Shown here: piece by piece, positions 44,034 through 51,958 of the stretch
How positions within the stretch are numbered: the stretch's first letter is position 1
Layout: each line of letters starts with the position of its first letter
Origin: Rhodospirillaceae bacterium UBA6219
GTDB taxonomy: Bacteria; Pseudomonadota; Alphaproteobacteria; Rhodospirillales; Magnetospirillaceae
NCBI GenBank assembly: GCA_002435715.1
Contig: DISD01000022.1
Span: forward strand, 54,638-118,637
Length of the DNA: 64,000 nucleotides
Reading direction: 5' to 3'
The notes under the pieces: model-generated
Told to the model about the DNA's origin: nothing
Databases searched by the model: none
What the model saw: the letters and a program-made list of their open reading frames with translations, nothing else
Translations under genes and position numbers: made by a program

Positions 44034-44728
44034 TGCAAGGCAAGGTGGCGGTGGTGACGGGGGGCGGTCGTGGGATCGGCTTGGCTGTCGCGCGGCTCTT
44101 GGTCGCACGCGGCGCAACGGTGTTGCGGGTCGGTCTGGCAGCCGAGGATGCCGCCGATTACCTGGCCGCCGACATGGGCGAGCCCGATCAGGTGTCGGGG
44201 CTTTATCGTCAGGTTCACAAACGCTTCGGCCGCCTGGACATCCTGGTCAACAATGCCGGCATGCTGGGCGACGCCCGGCTGGGGATGATCGCGCCCGAGA
44301 TGATGAACCGGGTGCTGGCGGTCAACTTGGCAGGGGTGATCTCCAACATCCAGGCGGCGTCCAAGCTGATGCGCCGATCGGGCGGCGGGGCCATCGTCTC
44401 GCTGTCGTCCATCGTAGGTCTTCGCGGCAATGTGGGGCAAACCGTCTATGCCGCCTCGAAGGCCGGGGTGGTGGGCGCCACCTTGTCGGCGGCCAAGGAA
44501 CTGGCCCCCGACAACATCCGGGTCAACGCGGTGGCCCCGGGTTTCATCGACACCGAGATGGTCGGTCATCTGGATGCCGACACCACCGCCCGACGTTTGG
44601 CCGCCATTCCCCTGGGCCGTGCCGGCACCGCCGATGAAGTGGCGGAAGTGGTGGCTTTCCTGTGTTCAGACGCCGCCCGTTATGTCACCGGGCAGGTCGT
44701 CGGCGTCGACGGAGGCATGGTGTTATGA
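44033..44728 (+). CDS. Short-chain dehydrogenase/reductase (FabG-like)
   Basis: 231 residues, NAD(P)-dependent oxidoreductase. The cofactor loop is TGGGRGIG (9-16), NNAG is at 73-76, the catalytic Tyr139-xxx-Lys143 is in VYAASKAG with Ser near 125, and DGGMVL closes the protein. It is FabG-like and could reduce a keto sugar or a 3-ketoacyl-ACP. The latter fits an acyl carrier protein gene 2.4 kb downstream. ATG codons at 44030 and 44033; the latter is better spaced from GAGGGG. Overlaps rfbA and the acyltransferase gene. Confidence 0.88.
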   Translation: MQGKVAVVTGGGRGIGLAVARLLVARGATVLRVGLAAEDAADYLAADMGEPDQVSGLYRQVHKRFGRLDILVNNAGMLGDARLGMIAPEMMNRVLAVNLAGVISNIQAASKLMRRSGGGAIVSLSSIVGLRGNVGQTVYAASKAGVVGATLSAAKELAPDNIRVNAVAPGFIDTEMVGHLDADTTARRLAAIPLGRAGTADEVAEVVAFLCSDAARYVTGQVVGVDGGMVL

Positions 44729-45378
44729 GCAATTCACCCCATTATGTCATCGCCGGGGCCGGCGGTTTGGGCCGCGAAGTCGCGGTCTATGCCGGCGATT
44801 GCGGGTTGCGGGTGCGCGGTTTCCTGGACGACACCAAGGCCGATCCGCGGGCTTTCGGTCTGGACATCCCGGTGTTGTCGGCCATCGATGCCTATGTCCC
44901 CGAGCCCCATGATTGCGTGCTGGTGGCGGTGGGCGACCCGGCCGACCGTGTCGCCGTCGCCACCCGTCTGACCTTGCGCGGCGCCGATTTCGGAGTGCTG
45001 ATCCATCCCTTGGCCTATGTGGCGGAACCGTCGGTCTTGGGGCCGGGATGCATTGTCGGGCCTTTCGCCACCATCGGCGTGAACGCCCGGCTGGGGGCGC
45101 ATTGCCTGATCAACACCCATGCGGGCATCGGCCACGATGCGCAATTGGGGGATGGCTGCGTGATCTCGCCCCATGCGGTGATCAATGGTTTCGCGGCTTT
45201 GGGAACGCGGGTCATGGTGGGGTCGTCGGCGGTGGTGACGCCCGGCTGCGTCGTCGGCGACGGCGCCAAGATTTCAGCCGGCAGCGTGGTCCTGACCGAG
45301 GTCGCCGCCGGGGCGACCGTCTGGGGCAATCCCGCACGGGCCTTGCCGCCAAGCCCGGCAGGAACTAAACCAAAATGA
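44725..45378 (+). CDS. Left-handed beta-helix sugar O/N-acyltransferase (NeuD/PglD-like)
   Basis: 217 residues. An N-terminal Rossmann-like unit (GAGGLGREVA at 11-20) is followed by hexapeptide repeats such as VLGPGCIVGPFATIG and LINTHAGIGHDAQLG, the latter with the catalytic His. NeuD/PglD proteins acetylate amino sugars before or after nonulosonate formation, using acetyl-CoA. The ATG at 44725 overlaps the SDR stop. It may use acyl groups other than acetyl here, given the ACP genes nearby; that is inference. Confidence 0.87.
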   Translation: MSNSPHYVIAGAGGLGREVAVYAGDCGLRVRGFLDDTKADPRAFGLDIPVLSAIDAYVPEPHDCVLVAVGDPADRVAVATRLTLRGADFGVLIHPLAYVAEPSVLGPGCIVGPFATIGVNARLGAHCLINTHAGIGHDAQLGDGCVISPHAVINGFAALGTRVMVGSSAVVTPGCVVGDGAKISAGSVVLTEVAAGATVWGNPARALPPSPAGTKPK

Positions 45379-45404
45379 CCGACCCCCAGATTTAGGAACA
45401 AGCC

Positions 45405-47153
45405 ATGGACGTGCAGGCGATGCTGGACCAAGGGCGCGAACATCACCGCGCCGAACGCTATGGCGACGCCGGGCGCTGCTACAAGGCGGTGCTGGAGGCC
45501 GATCCCGACAACGTTGACGCGCTGAACTTGATGAGCGCCCTGGCCCAGATGGTGGGCGACAACCAGATGGCGGCCAATCTGGCCCTGCAGGCCATCCGCC
45601 TGCAGCCCGACTGGCACGCCCCTTATGTGGCTTTGGGCAACGCGTGTCAGGCCGGCGGGCGCCTTGACATGGCGGTGGACGCTTTCCAGAAAGCGGTGAC
45701 CCTGTGCCCCGACGGACCCGAGGCCTATCTGAATCTGGCCAATGTGCTCAACGAATTGGGGCGTTTCAGCGAAGCCGTCACGATGGCGGTAGAGGCGGTG
45801 GTCATCGACGGCTCGATGGCCGAAGCGCACAACGCTTTTGGCAACGCCCTGGCCGGCATGCAATCACCGGAAGAAGCGGTGGAAGCCTACCAAAAGGCGG
45901 TCTATCTGCGCCCCGATTGGGACGTGCCGTGGTTCAACATCGGCGTCGCCCTGGCCGCCCAGGGCAAGCACGGCGAGGCATTGTCTTCTTATCGCCACTC
46001 CATCGGTCTGCTGGATGCGCCGGCCAAGCATTACAACCTGGCCAATTCCCTGGCGGCCGAGGGACGGCTGGTCGAGGCGGTGGTCGAATACAACCTGGCT
46101 TTGGCGCAAGCTCCCGATTACGTGGACGCCTACAACAACCTGGGCGCGACGCTGAAGGACATGGAACGGCTGGACGAAGCCGAAGCCAGTCTGCGCCAGG
46201 GGCTGCTCCGTGCCCCCGACAGCCCCGATCTGCATTGGAACCTGTCCTTGGTGCAACTGATGAAGGGCGATTGGGCCAATGGTTGGCGCGAATACGAGTG
46301 GCGCTGGCAGATGCCCACCTTCGCCCCGTTCAAACGCGATTTCCCGGTGCCGTTCTGGGCAGGCGAGGATCTGACCGGCAAGACCATCTTGATCACCGCC
46401 GAGCAAGGCTTCGGCGACGCCATCGAGTTTTGCCGTCTGGCCCCGCTGTTGTCGGCACGCGGCGCCAAGGTGGTGCTGGAATGCCGCAAGGGCTTGAAGC
46501 GTCTGTTTTCGACGCTGACCGGTATCGAGCGGGTGGTCAGCCCGGGCGACGATTACGGTCCGTTCGAGACCGTGCTGCCGTTGATGAGCCTGCCCGAGCG
46601 GCTGGGCCTGACCCTGGAAACCCTGCCCGCCGCCCTGCCGTATCTGTCGGTGCCGGCCGAAGCGGGTGATTTCTCCGATGTGGCGGCAGCCGAGGGGCTG
46701 AAAGTCGGCTTGGTCTGGGCGGGCGGCGCCACCCGGCGCGACAATACCCAGCGGTCTTGCCTGGCCAGCGATTTCCGGCCCTTGCTGGACCTGCCGGGCT
46801 GTCGTTTCTATTCCTTGCAGGTGGGGCCGGAAGCGGCCCAGGTGGCGGACCTTCCCGGTGTGGTCGATCTGGCGCCGCGCCTGGGGGATTTCGCCGACAC
46901 GGCGGCGGCTCTGTCCGCCATGGATATCCTGGTGTCGGTGGATACCGGCGTGGTGCATCTGGCCGGCACCCTGGGCAAGCCGGTGCGGGTGTTGCTGTCG
47001 CGGCCCAGCAACGGCTTTTTGTGGATGTTGAACCGCGCTGATTCGCCCTGGTATCCGGGGGATTTCCGCCTGCTGCGGCAAGCGCGCGCCAATGATTGGG
47101 GCGGTCTGGTCGACAGTGTCGGTGTCGAATTGCGTGAAAGGGCCGGTGCATGA
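45405..47153 (+). CDS. TPR protein with GT9-like glycosyltransferase domain
   Basis: 582 residues: eight or so TPR units over the first 300 residues, then WREYEWRWQMP and a domain with LITAEQGFGDAIEFCRLAPLL, GLVWAGG and SVDTGVVHLAGTLGKPV, matching heptosyltransferase-type GT9 proteins. Similar TPR-GT9 proteins are common near alphaproteobacterial flagellar and polysaccharide genes. AGGAAC precedes the ATG by about six bases. Overlaps the ACP gene by four bases, so this glycosyltransferase and the carrier protein are co-translated. Confidence 0.85.
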   Translation: MDVQAMLDQGREHHRAERYGDAGRCYKAVLEADPDNVDALNLMSALAQMVGDNQMAANLALQAIRLQPDWHAPYVALGNACQAGGRLDMAVDAFQKAVTLCPDGPEAYLNLANVLNELGRFSEAVTMAVEAVVIDGSMAEAHNAFGNALAGMQSPEEAVEAYQKAVYLRPDWDVPWFNIGVALAAQGKHGEALSSYRHSIGLLDAPAKHYNLANSLAAEGRLVEAVVEYNLALAQAPDYVDAYNNLGATLKDMERLDEAEASLRQGLLRAPDSPDLHWNLSLVQLMKGDWANGWREYEWRWQMPTFAPFKRDFPVPFWAGEDLTGKTILITAEQGFGDAIEFCRLAPLLSARGAKVVLECRKGLKRLFSTLTGIERVVSPGDDYGPFETVLPLMSLPERLGLTLETLPAALPYLSVPAEAGDFSDVAAAEGLKVGLVWAGGATRRDNTQRSCLASDFRPLLDLPGCRFYSLQVGPEAAQVADLPGVVDLAPRLGDFADTAAALSAMDILVSVDTGVVHLAGTLGKPVRVLLSRPSNGFLWMLNRADSPWYPGDFRLLRQARANDWGGLVDSVGVELRERAGA

Positions 47154-47398
47154 ATCCGCAACAGCAGGAAGCGTTGCGCCGGGCTTTTCGCGAAACCTTC
47201 GACCTCGATCCGCAAAGCCCGGTCGAGGATTTGGCCTATCAGGGGCTTGCCGCCTGGGATTCGGTGGGCCATATGCGTCTGGTGGCGGCCTTGGAAACGG
47301 CGTTCGATCTGATGCTGGACACCGACGAGGTGATCGGCCTGTCCAGCTTCGCCAAAGCGGTGGAAATCGTCGGTCGCCATTTGGGCGTGGAGATCTGA
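47150..47398 (+). CDS. Acyl carrier protein, copy 1
   Basis: 82 residues with the phosphopantetheine site Ser38 in WDSVGHMRL, LDTDEVIGLSSF and a helical C-terminus, all ACP features. It is not the housekeeping fatty acid ACP (which has DSLDxVEL); it belongs to the specialised DSxGHM group found in secondary pathways. It would carry an acyl intermediate as a thioester. Starts within the TPR-GT9 gene end and precedes a methyltransferase by three bases. A paralogue is at 62703. Confidence 0.92.
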   Translation: MNPQQQEALRRAFRETFDLDPQSPVEDLAYQGLAAWDSVGHMRLVAALETAFDLMLDTDEVIGLSSFAKAVEIVGRHLGVEI

Positions 47399-47401
47399 GG
47401 G

Positions 47402-48331
47402 ATGGCGGGGGCGCGCCGTTATTTTTCGGCTTTGGATGGTCTGTCCCCGGGGGCTGGGACGATGACGGCTTATTACGAGGCCGCTTGGCATATGCGGGCC
47501 CAAGTCGTCGAAAGCTGGATGGCGGCGGGAGAGCTCTCGTTGCCGCGGTTGTTGTCGCGGTTCCAAACCTATCAAGAGCGCTACTCCCTTGGCGTCGACA
47601 AGCGGGGCGGTCGATTGACCGGCTGGCTGGAATGGCAAGAGGTCGACCCCGACTGGTCGTGGCGCGGCTTGCGCAAACTTGAAAGCGGCAAGCGGGGAAT
47701 CTTGCGCGGCGACGACTGTGCCATGCCGCCCTATGTGCAATTCAATATGGCGGAAATGCTGGTGGATTTCGCCGACGACGTGGACACGATCGTCGAATTG
47801 GGATCGGGGTATGGGGGGCAGCTGTTCCGCCTGTTCCTGGCCGGTGGTCCGGGCGATGCGCGCTATGTCGGGGCCGAAATCAGCCCTGCCGGACGCGATT
47901 TGGCCGAGAAGTTGGCCCAGTTGCAGCCGGGGCTGCGTTTTGAAAATCATGTCTTCGATTTGAATGATCCCGACTGGAGCTGTTTGAACGGCAGCCGCAG
48001 GGCTTTGATCTTTTCGTCGTGGTCGTTGATGTATCCGCAATCGCTGCCGGATGATTTCTTCTTGGGGCTGTCGCGCTGGCCCGGATCCGCCACCTTGGTG
48101 TTCTGCGAACCTTTGGGGTTCCAGTGGGGGGCGTCCCATCCGGTGTCGGACGCGCAAAAGAATCTGGCGGCCACCGGTTTGATCAACGGCAATCTGGCGG
48201 ATTTGGTCGGCGCAGCTACCGCCCAGGGGCTGATCGAGCCTTTGCTGGTCGCCAAGGACTTGTTCTCTCGCAATCGCGACGAAGCGCCCGATTTGATGAG
48301 CGTGCTGGTCTATGCCAAGGCGGAATCGTAA
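47402..48331 (+). CDS. Putative sugar/acyl methyltransferase
   Basis: 309 residues. Motif I is VELGSGYGGQLFRLFL near residue 122, preceded by about 110 residues including GWLEWQEVDPDWSWRG, a layout shared with putative sugar O-methyltransferases. The substrate is unknown; coupling to an ACP gene hints that it may methylate a carrier-bound intermediate or the assembled sugar. Last gene before the flagellin promoter region. Confidence 0.75.
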   Translation: MAGARRYFSALDGLSPGAGTMTAYYEAAWHMRAQVVESWMAAGELSLPRLLSRFQTYQERYSLGVDKRGGRLTGWLEWQEVDPDWSWRGLRKLESGKRGILRGDDCAMPPYVQFNMAEMLVDFADDVDTIVELGSGYGGQLFRLFLAGGPGDARYVGAEISPAGRDLAEKLAQLQPGLRFENHVFDLNDPDWSCLNGSRRALIFSSWSLMYPQSLPDDFFLGLSRWPGSATLVFCEPLGFQWGASHPVSDAQKNLAATGLINGNLADLVGAATAQGLIEPLLVAKDLFSRNRDEAPDLMSVLVYAKAES

Positions 48332-48536
48332 GCGGGATTCACTGTTGCTTAACCGAGATGGGGTATGGTGTAGAGGTATTTAAAGCGTTCGGTTGCGGCC
48401 CAAAAATTGATGTCGCGTCCCACCGAAAGGTGTGGTAAAGTTCGAATGCTTAAAAGTGGCCGTCAGGTTCATGATGCCTAAAAGGCATTCTTCTCGGCGG
48501 TCTTGATTAACCGGCCTTCCAGAATGGGGGTGTGCC
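48332..48536 (+). promoter_or_regulatory. Flagellin upstream region with 5'-leader hairpin
   Basis: 205 bases without a gene, richer in A/T, ahead of the flagellin gene. A perfect hairpin, ATGCCT (48474-48479), loop AAA, AGGCAT (48483-48488), ends 48 bases before the start codon. In Caulobacter, FlbT binds the flagellin leader to control translation, so a structured leader fits. No correctly spaced sigma-28 or sigma-54 site was found. Confidence 0.5.
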
Positions 48537-49415
48537 ATGGCTGACCAAGTAACTCTCTCCTCGTCCATCCGTTCCAACCTGCTGTCGCTGAACCAGACTT
48601 CGTCGCTGGTGAATCGTACGAACTCGCGTCTGTCCACCGGCCTGAAGGTTTCCAGCGCCATCGACGACGCGGTCGCGTACTTCCAGTCGAAGAGCTTGAA
48701 CGACCGCGCCACTGACCTTACCGGCCGTAAGGACTCGATCGATCAGGGCATTTCGTCCCTGAAGACCGCGCTGACCACCATCGAAGCCGCTGAAAAGCTG
48801 ATGGTCCAGATGAAGGGTGTCGTGCTGAGCGCCAAGTCGGCCACCAACGCCGAACGCGCTGACCTGGCCACCCAGTATCAGACCTTGGCCGCCCAGGTGA
48901 ACAACTTGGTGAACGACGCCAGCTATCAGGGTCTGAACCTGGTGAACGCCACCACCGCTCAGCTGACCGTGCAGTTCTCGGATAAGACTGCCGCCCAGCT
49001 GCAGGTTGACGGCGTCGATCTGCGCTTCTCGCAGTTCGCTGGCTTCTCGGCCGAATCGGCGACCGCTTCCGCTAAGTCGCTGTCGTCTTTCGCCGCCGCC
49101 TTCTCGTCCTGGACCGCGGTTTCCAACTCGGTGTCGGTGTTCGATGCTCTGATCGAAAAGATGGACTCGGCGATCACCACCACCCGGTCGAACGCGAAGA
49201 CCATCGGTACCAACGTCGCCTTGCTGCAAACCCGTTCGGACTTCACCAAGTCCTACGTGAATGCGCTGAAGGAAGGCGCCGACAAGCTGAGCTTGGCCGA
49301 CCTCAACGAAGAAGGTGCCAACCTGGTTGCTCTGCAGACCCGTCAGCAGCTGGGTATCCAGGCGCTGTCCTTCGCCGGTCAGCAGGAACAGGGTGTGCTG
49401 TCGCTGTTCCGGTAA
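48537..49415 (+). CDS. Flagellin
   Basis: Filament subunit, 292 residues, exported by the flagellar type III system. The N-terminal D0/D1 helices (SIRSNLLSLNQTSSLVNRT, LSTGLKVSSAIDDA) and the C-terminal LSLADLNEEGANLVALQTRQQ are conserved; the central variable region is very short. A Ser/Thr-rich stretch at about 169-200 (for example ESATASAKSLSSF) is a likely glycan acceptor. No Cys and no signal peptide. It has its own promoter region and a strong terminator, so it is a single-gene unit. flaF, a GT41-like gene and maf follow. Confidence 0.96.
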   Translation: MADQVTLSSSIRSNLLSLNQTSSLVNRTNSRLSTGLKVSSAIDDAVAYFQSKSLNDRATDLTGRKDSIDQGISSLKTALTTIEAAEKLMVQMKGVVLSAKSATNAERADLATQYQTLAAQVNNLVNDASYQGLNLVNATTAQLTVQFSDKTAAQLQVDGVDLRFSQFAGFSAESATASAKSLSSFAAAFSSWTAVSNSVSVFDALIEKMDSAITTTRSNAKTIGTNVALLQTRSDFTKSYVNALKEGADKLSLADLNEEGANLVALQTRQQLGIQALSFAGQQEQGVLSLFR

Positions 49416-49438
49416 TCCCGGTCTAGCAACACGACTTG

Positions 49439-49474
49439 AAAAAACGGTGCGGAGGCGACTCCGCACCGTTTTTT
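49439..49474 (+). terminator. Rho-independent terminator after flagellin
   Basis: A perfect 16-base inverted repeat: arms 49439-49454 and 49459-49474 with loop GCGA. The core is ACGGTGCGGAG / CTCCGCACCGT flanked by six A and six T, so it can work in both directions. It lies 24 bases after the flagellin stop, which insulates the highly expressed flagellin from flaF. Confidence 0.95.
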
Positions 49475-49597
49475 ATTCTGCTGTCGCTTGGGTCGGAAAT
49501 CTGCTTATCTCGATGATTTATAAGGTCTTTACTGAAAATAAACGGTTTGGCTCTGACAATACGGCCTAACTAATTATCCGTGTCGGAAGGCAGTCCC

Positions 49598-50035
49598 ATG
49601 TCCTATCCCAATTATGGCCAGGCCGCTTACAACTCCATTCCTCAGCCGGGTAACCCCCGCGCTACGGAAGCCTGGGCCTTGACTGAAGCCGCACGCCGCA
49701 TGTCCCTGGCACAAAAGCCCGAGATTTCAGAAGAGGATATGCTGACCGCCGTGCGTTTGAATTGGCGATTGTGGACCATCTTTCAGGCTGAGCTGGCGTC
49801 ACCCGAATCGGAGTTGCCGCTGGAAATGCGTCAGGACATGCTGTCCTTGTGCAATTTCATCGACAAGCGCACGGTCGAAATCATTTCCGATGGCGACCGC
49901 AGCAAGATCGACGTGCTGATTAACATCAATCGGCAGATCGCGGCGGGCTTGTTCACCACTCCGGCCCAGGCCGAAAGCGCTTCCCCGGCCGAACAATCGG
50001 CTACTGAAGCCGTGTCCACCAACGACGTGGTCTAG
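49598..50035 (+). CDS. flaF: Flagellar biosynthesis regulator FlaF
   Basis: 145 residues. The blocks ATEAWALTEAARRM, RLNWRLWTIFQAEL (54-67) and INRQIAAGLF match FlaF, which in Caulobacter acts with FlbT to couple flagellin synthesis to assembly. The C-terminal tail of about 25 residues is Ser/Glu/Ala-rich and probably disordered. GGAAGG lies seven bases before the ATG at 49598; an upstream GTG at 49580 is less suitable. FlbT is not in the window. Adjacent to flagellin, as in other alphaproteobacteria. Confidence 0.92.
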   Translation: MSYPNYGQAAYNSIPQPGNPRATEAWALTEAARRMSLAQKPEISEEDMLTAVRLNWRLWTIFQAELASPESELPLEMRQDMLSLCNFIDKRTVEIISDGDRSKIDVLININRQIAAGLFTTPAQAESASPAEQSATEAVSTNDVV

Positions 50036-50062
50036 ACGCTCAGCAAGAATTTGGGGGAAAGC

Positions 50063-51958
50063 ATGTCCGGAATGGGAAATCCGTCCGAAAACACCGGTCT
50101 TTATGCTGAGTTCAAGGCTTTGCTGGACGCGGGAAAAGTCAGCGAAGTTTTGGAACTGGCCGAATCGTCGCTGGCTAAGGTCAATGAGCCTGAAGTGGCT
50201 TTGATGGCGTTGGCTGCGGCGTCCTATCGTCATGGGTTGATCGGTAACGTTATCCAGCTGATTCACGACATGATGGCGCTGGGGCAGAATTTCTCGGATT
50301 TGCATGAATTGCTGGCTATCCTTTATTGCCAGGCCGGTGTGCTGCCCAAGGCGCTTTACCACAGCAAGGAATCGGCGATCTGCCCGCCAGATGGCCGTAT
50401 GATCGCCTTGTTCGGCTCGGAATTGCCGACCTTCGCCGACGCCTTGGCACGGGTCACGCACAAGCCGTTGATGCGGGGCGCTCAGGCCTCGCTGGTAAAG
50501 GGTGATGTCGCCGCCGCCTTGTTGCAGGTGGAACAGCATCTGATGATCTCACCCGAGGACGTCGAGGCCATCGACCTGTACGCATCGGCGTTGATGAAGG
50601 ATGGTCAGTCAAGCAAGGCCTTGGGGATGTTGCGATCGCTGGTGACTTTGGGCGGGGCCAAGCCCACCTTGCTGTCCCGGATCGGTAATTGCCTTGTCAG
50701 CTTGGGCCGCCATGAACAAGGTCTGGCCAACCATCGTTTGGCGACCTCTTTGGCGCCGGGAGCGATCTCGTTGTGGGGGGACATGGTCGCCGATTTGGCT
50801 TATCTGCCGTCTGGGCGTTCGGATGCCGTCGCCCTGATCAAGTCGTGGGCCCATTGTGTGGAAAGCAACGCGGTCAAGTCGCCGCGCCCGGCACCGCAAA
50901 TGTCCGCTGGGGACACTCATCTGATCGCTTTCCTGTGTACGGGGCCGTTGGCGCCCATCGAACAAGAGATGATGGCTGCGCTACTTTCGGGTCTGGACCG
51001 GCGCCGTTTCACCACCCTGGGTCTGGGGTGTGGTGAGTTGAGCGCCGAACACAACACCCTTTTCCGTGGCCTGTTCGACCGCTGGCGCAATGCCGCTGAC
51101 CTGGACGTGCTGACCTTGGGGGCCTTGGTGCGAGGTGAAGGCGTGTCGATCCTGATCGACGTTGACGGATTGCGCGTTCCGGCTCGGGCTGGGCTGTTCT
51201 TGCGCAAATCGGCGCCGTTGCAATGTTCGTGGCTGAACACCCCTGCGACGGGCGCCGTCCCGGCGGCCAACATGGCCTTGGTGTCGTCGGCCCATGGATT
51301 GGATGGCGAAGTCGTTGTCCCTGGGGGGCGCTATCTGTGCGACGTGGCGCCCTTCGCCGCCGGAGCCTTGCCGTCGGCCGGCGGTGCCGGCTTCGCTTTC
51401 GGCACCGACGTGTCCATGGCCGAACTGACCCCGCAAACCGCCATGCTGTGGGCCCAGGTTCTGATCGCGTTGCCCGACACCACCTTGTTGTTGCGCGATG
51501 GTGGTCGTTTGTCCGAACCCGACAACGTGACGGCGCTGATCGACCTGTTCGGGAATTTCGGCGTCGCCCATCGTATCGACGTGGTCCAGGCGGAGCTGGA
51601 AGAGTTCTGCAAGCAGGTGGATGTGATGTTGGCGCCCACGCCGCATTTCGACGTGCTGCAGGCGGGCCGTTGCGTCTTGGCGGGTCTTCCCGTGTTGGTT
51701 CTCAGCGGGGAGGTGGCCGGCGACGACCTTGCTGCCGCCTTGGCCGGTTCGGCGGTGGCGTCGCGCATGGTGGCCGCCGATCCGGTGACCTATGTGGAAA
51801 ATGCTCGCCAGTGGCGTCAGGACGCACCAGGTCTGGCTGCTTACCGTGCAGCGCCCCGCGCGGCGTTGGCGGGGGCGGTTTCCTTTGATCGCAAAGCCTA
51901 CGCTCAGGCTTTCGGTGAATGCTTGTCGCAGGCGATCAGCCAAAAGGCCCCCCATTGA
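50063..51958 (+). CDS. Degenerate TPR/GT41-like protein next to Maf
   Basis: 631 residues: TPR-like repeats to about residue 280, then a GT41-like region (GVSILIDVDGLRVPARAGLFL, KSAPLQCSWLNTPATG near 365-400). Key GT41 residues are lost: Glu stands nine before the Trp of LWAQVL where OGT has the UDP-contacting Lys, and DVMLAPTPH replaces the LD-P/GHTTG block. It may be an inactive partner, specificity factor or chaperone for flagellin or for Maf. The ATG at 50063 has GGGGGA five bases upstream. Overlaps maf by one base (TGATG). Confidence 0.75.
   Translation: MSGMGNPSENTGLYAEFKALLDAGKVSEVLELAESSLAKVNEPEVALMALAAASYRHGLIGNVIQLIHDMMALGQNFSDLHELLAILYCQAGVLPKALYHSKESAICPPDGRMIALFGSELPTFADALARVTHKPLMRGAQASLVKGDVAAALLQVEQHLMISPEDVEAIDLYASALMKDGQSSKALGMLRSLVTLGGAKPTLLSRIGNCLVSLGRHEQGLANHRLATSLAPGAISLWGDMVADLAYLPSGRSDAVALIKSWAHCVESNAVKSPRPAPQMSAGDTHLIAFLCTGPLAPIEQEMMAALLSGLDRRRFTTLGLGCGELSAEHNTLFRGLFDRWRNAADLDVLTLGALVRGEGVSILIDVDGLRVPARAGLFLRKSAPLQCSWLNTPATGAVPAANMALVSSAHGLDGEVVVPGGRYLCDVAPFAAGALPSAGGAGFAFGTDVSMAELTPQTAMLWAQVLIALPDTTLLLRDGGRLSEPDNVTALIDLFGNFGVAHRIDVVQAELEEFCKQVDVMLAPTPHFDVLQAGRCVLAGLPVLVLSGEVAGDDLAAALAGSAVASRMVAADPVTYVENARQWRQDAPGLAAYRAAPRAALAGAVSFDRKAYAQAFGECLSQAISQKAPH

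Noticed and set aside
48436..48468. Possible sigma-28 promoter (TAAAGTTC ... GCCGTCAG) ahead of flagellin
   Set aside because: The two halves are about four bases too far apart for the usual spacing and the -10 half matches only partly.
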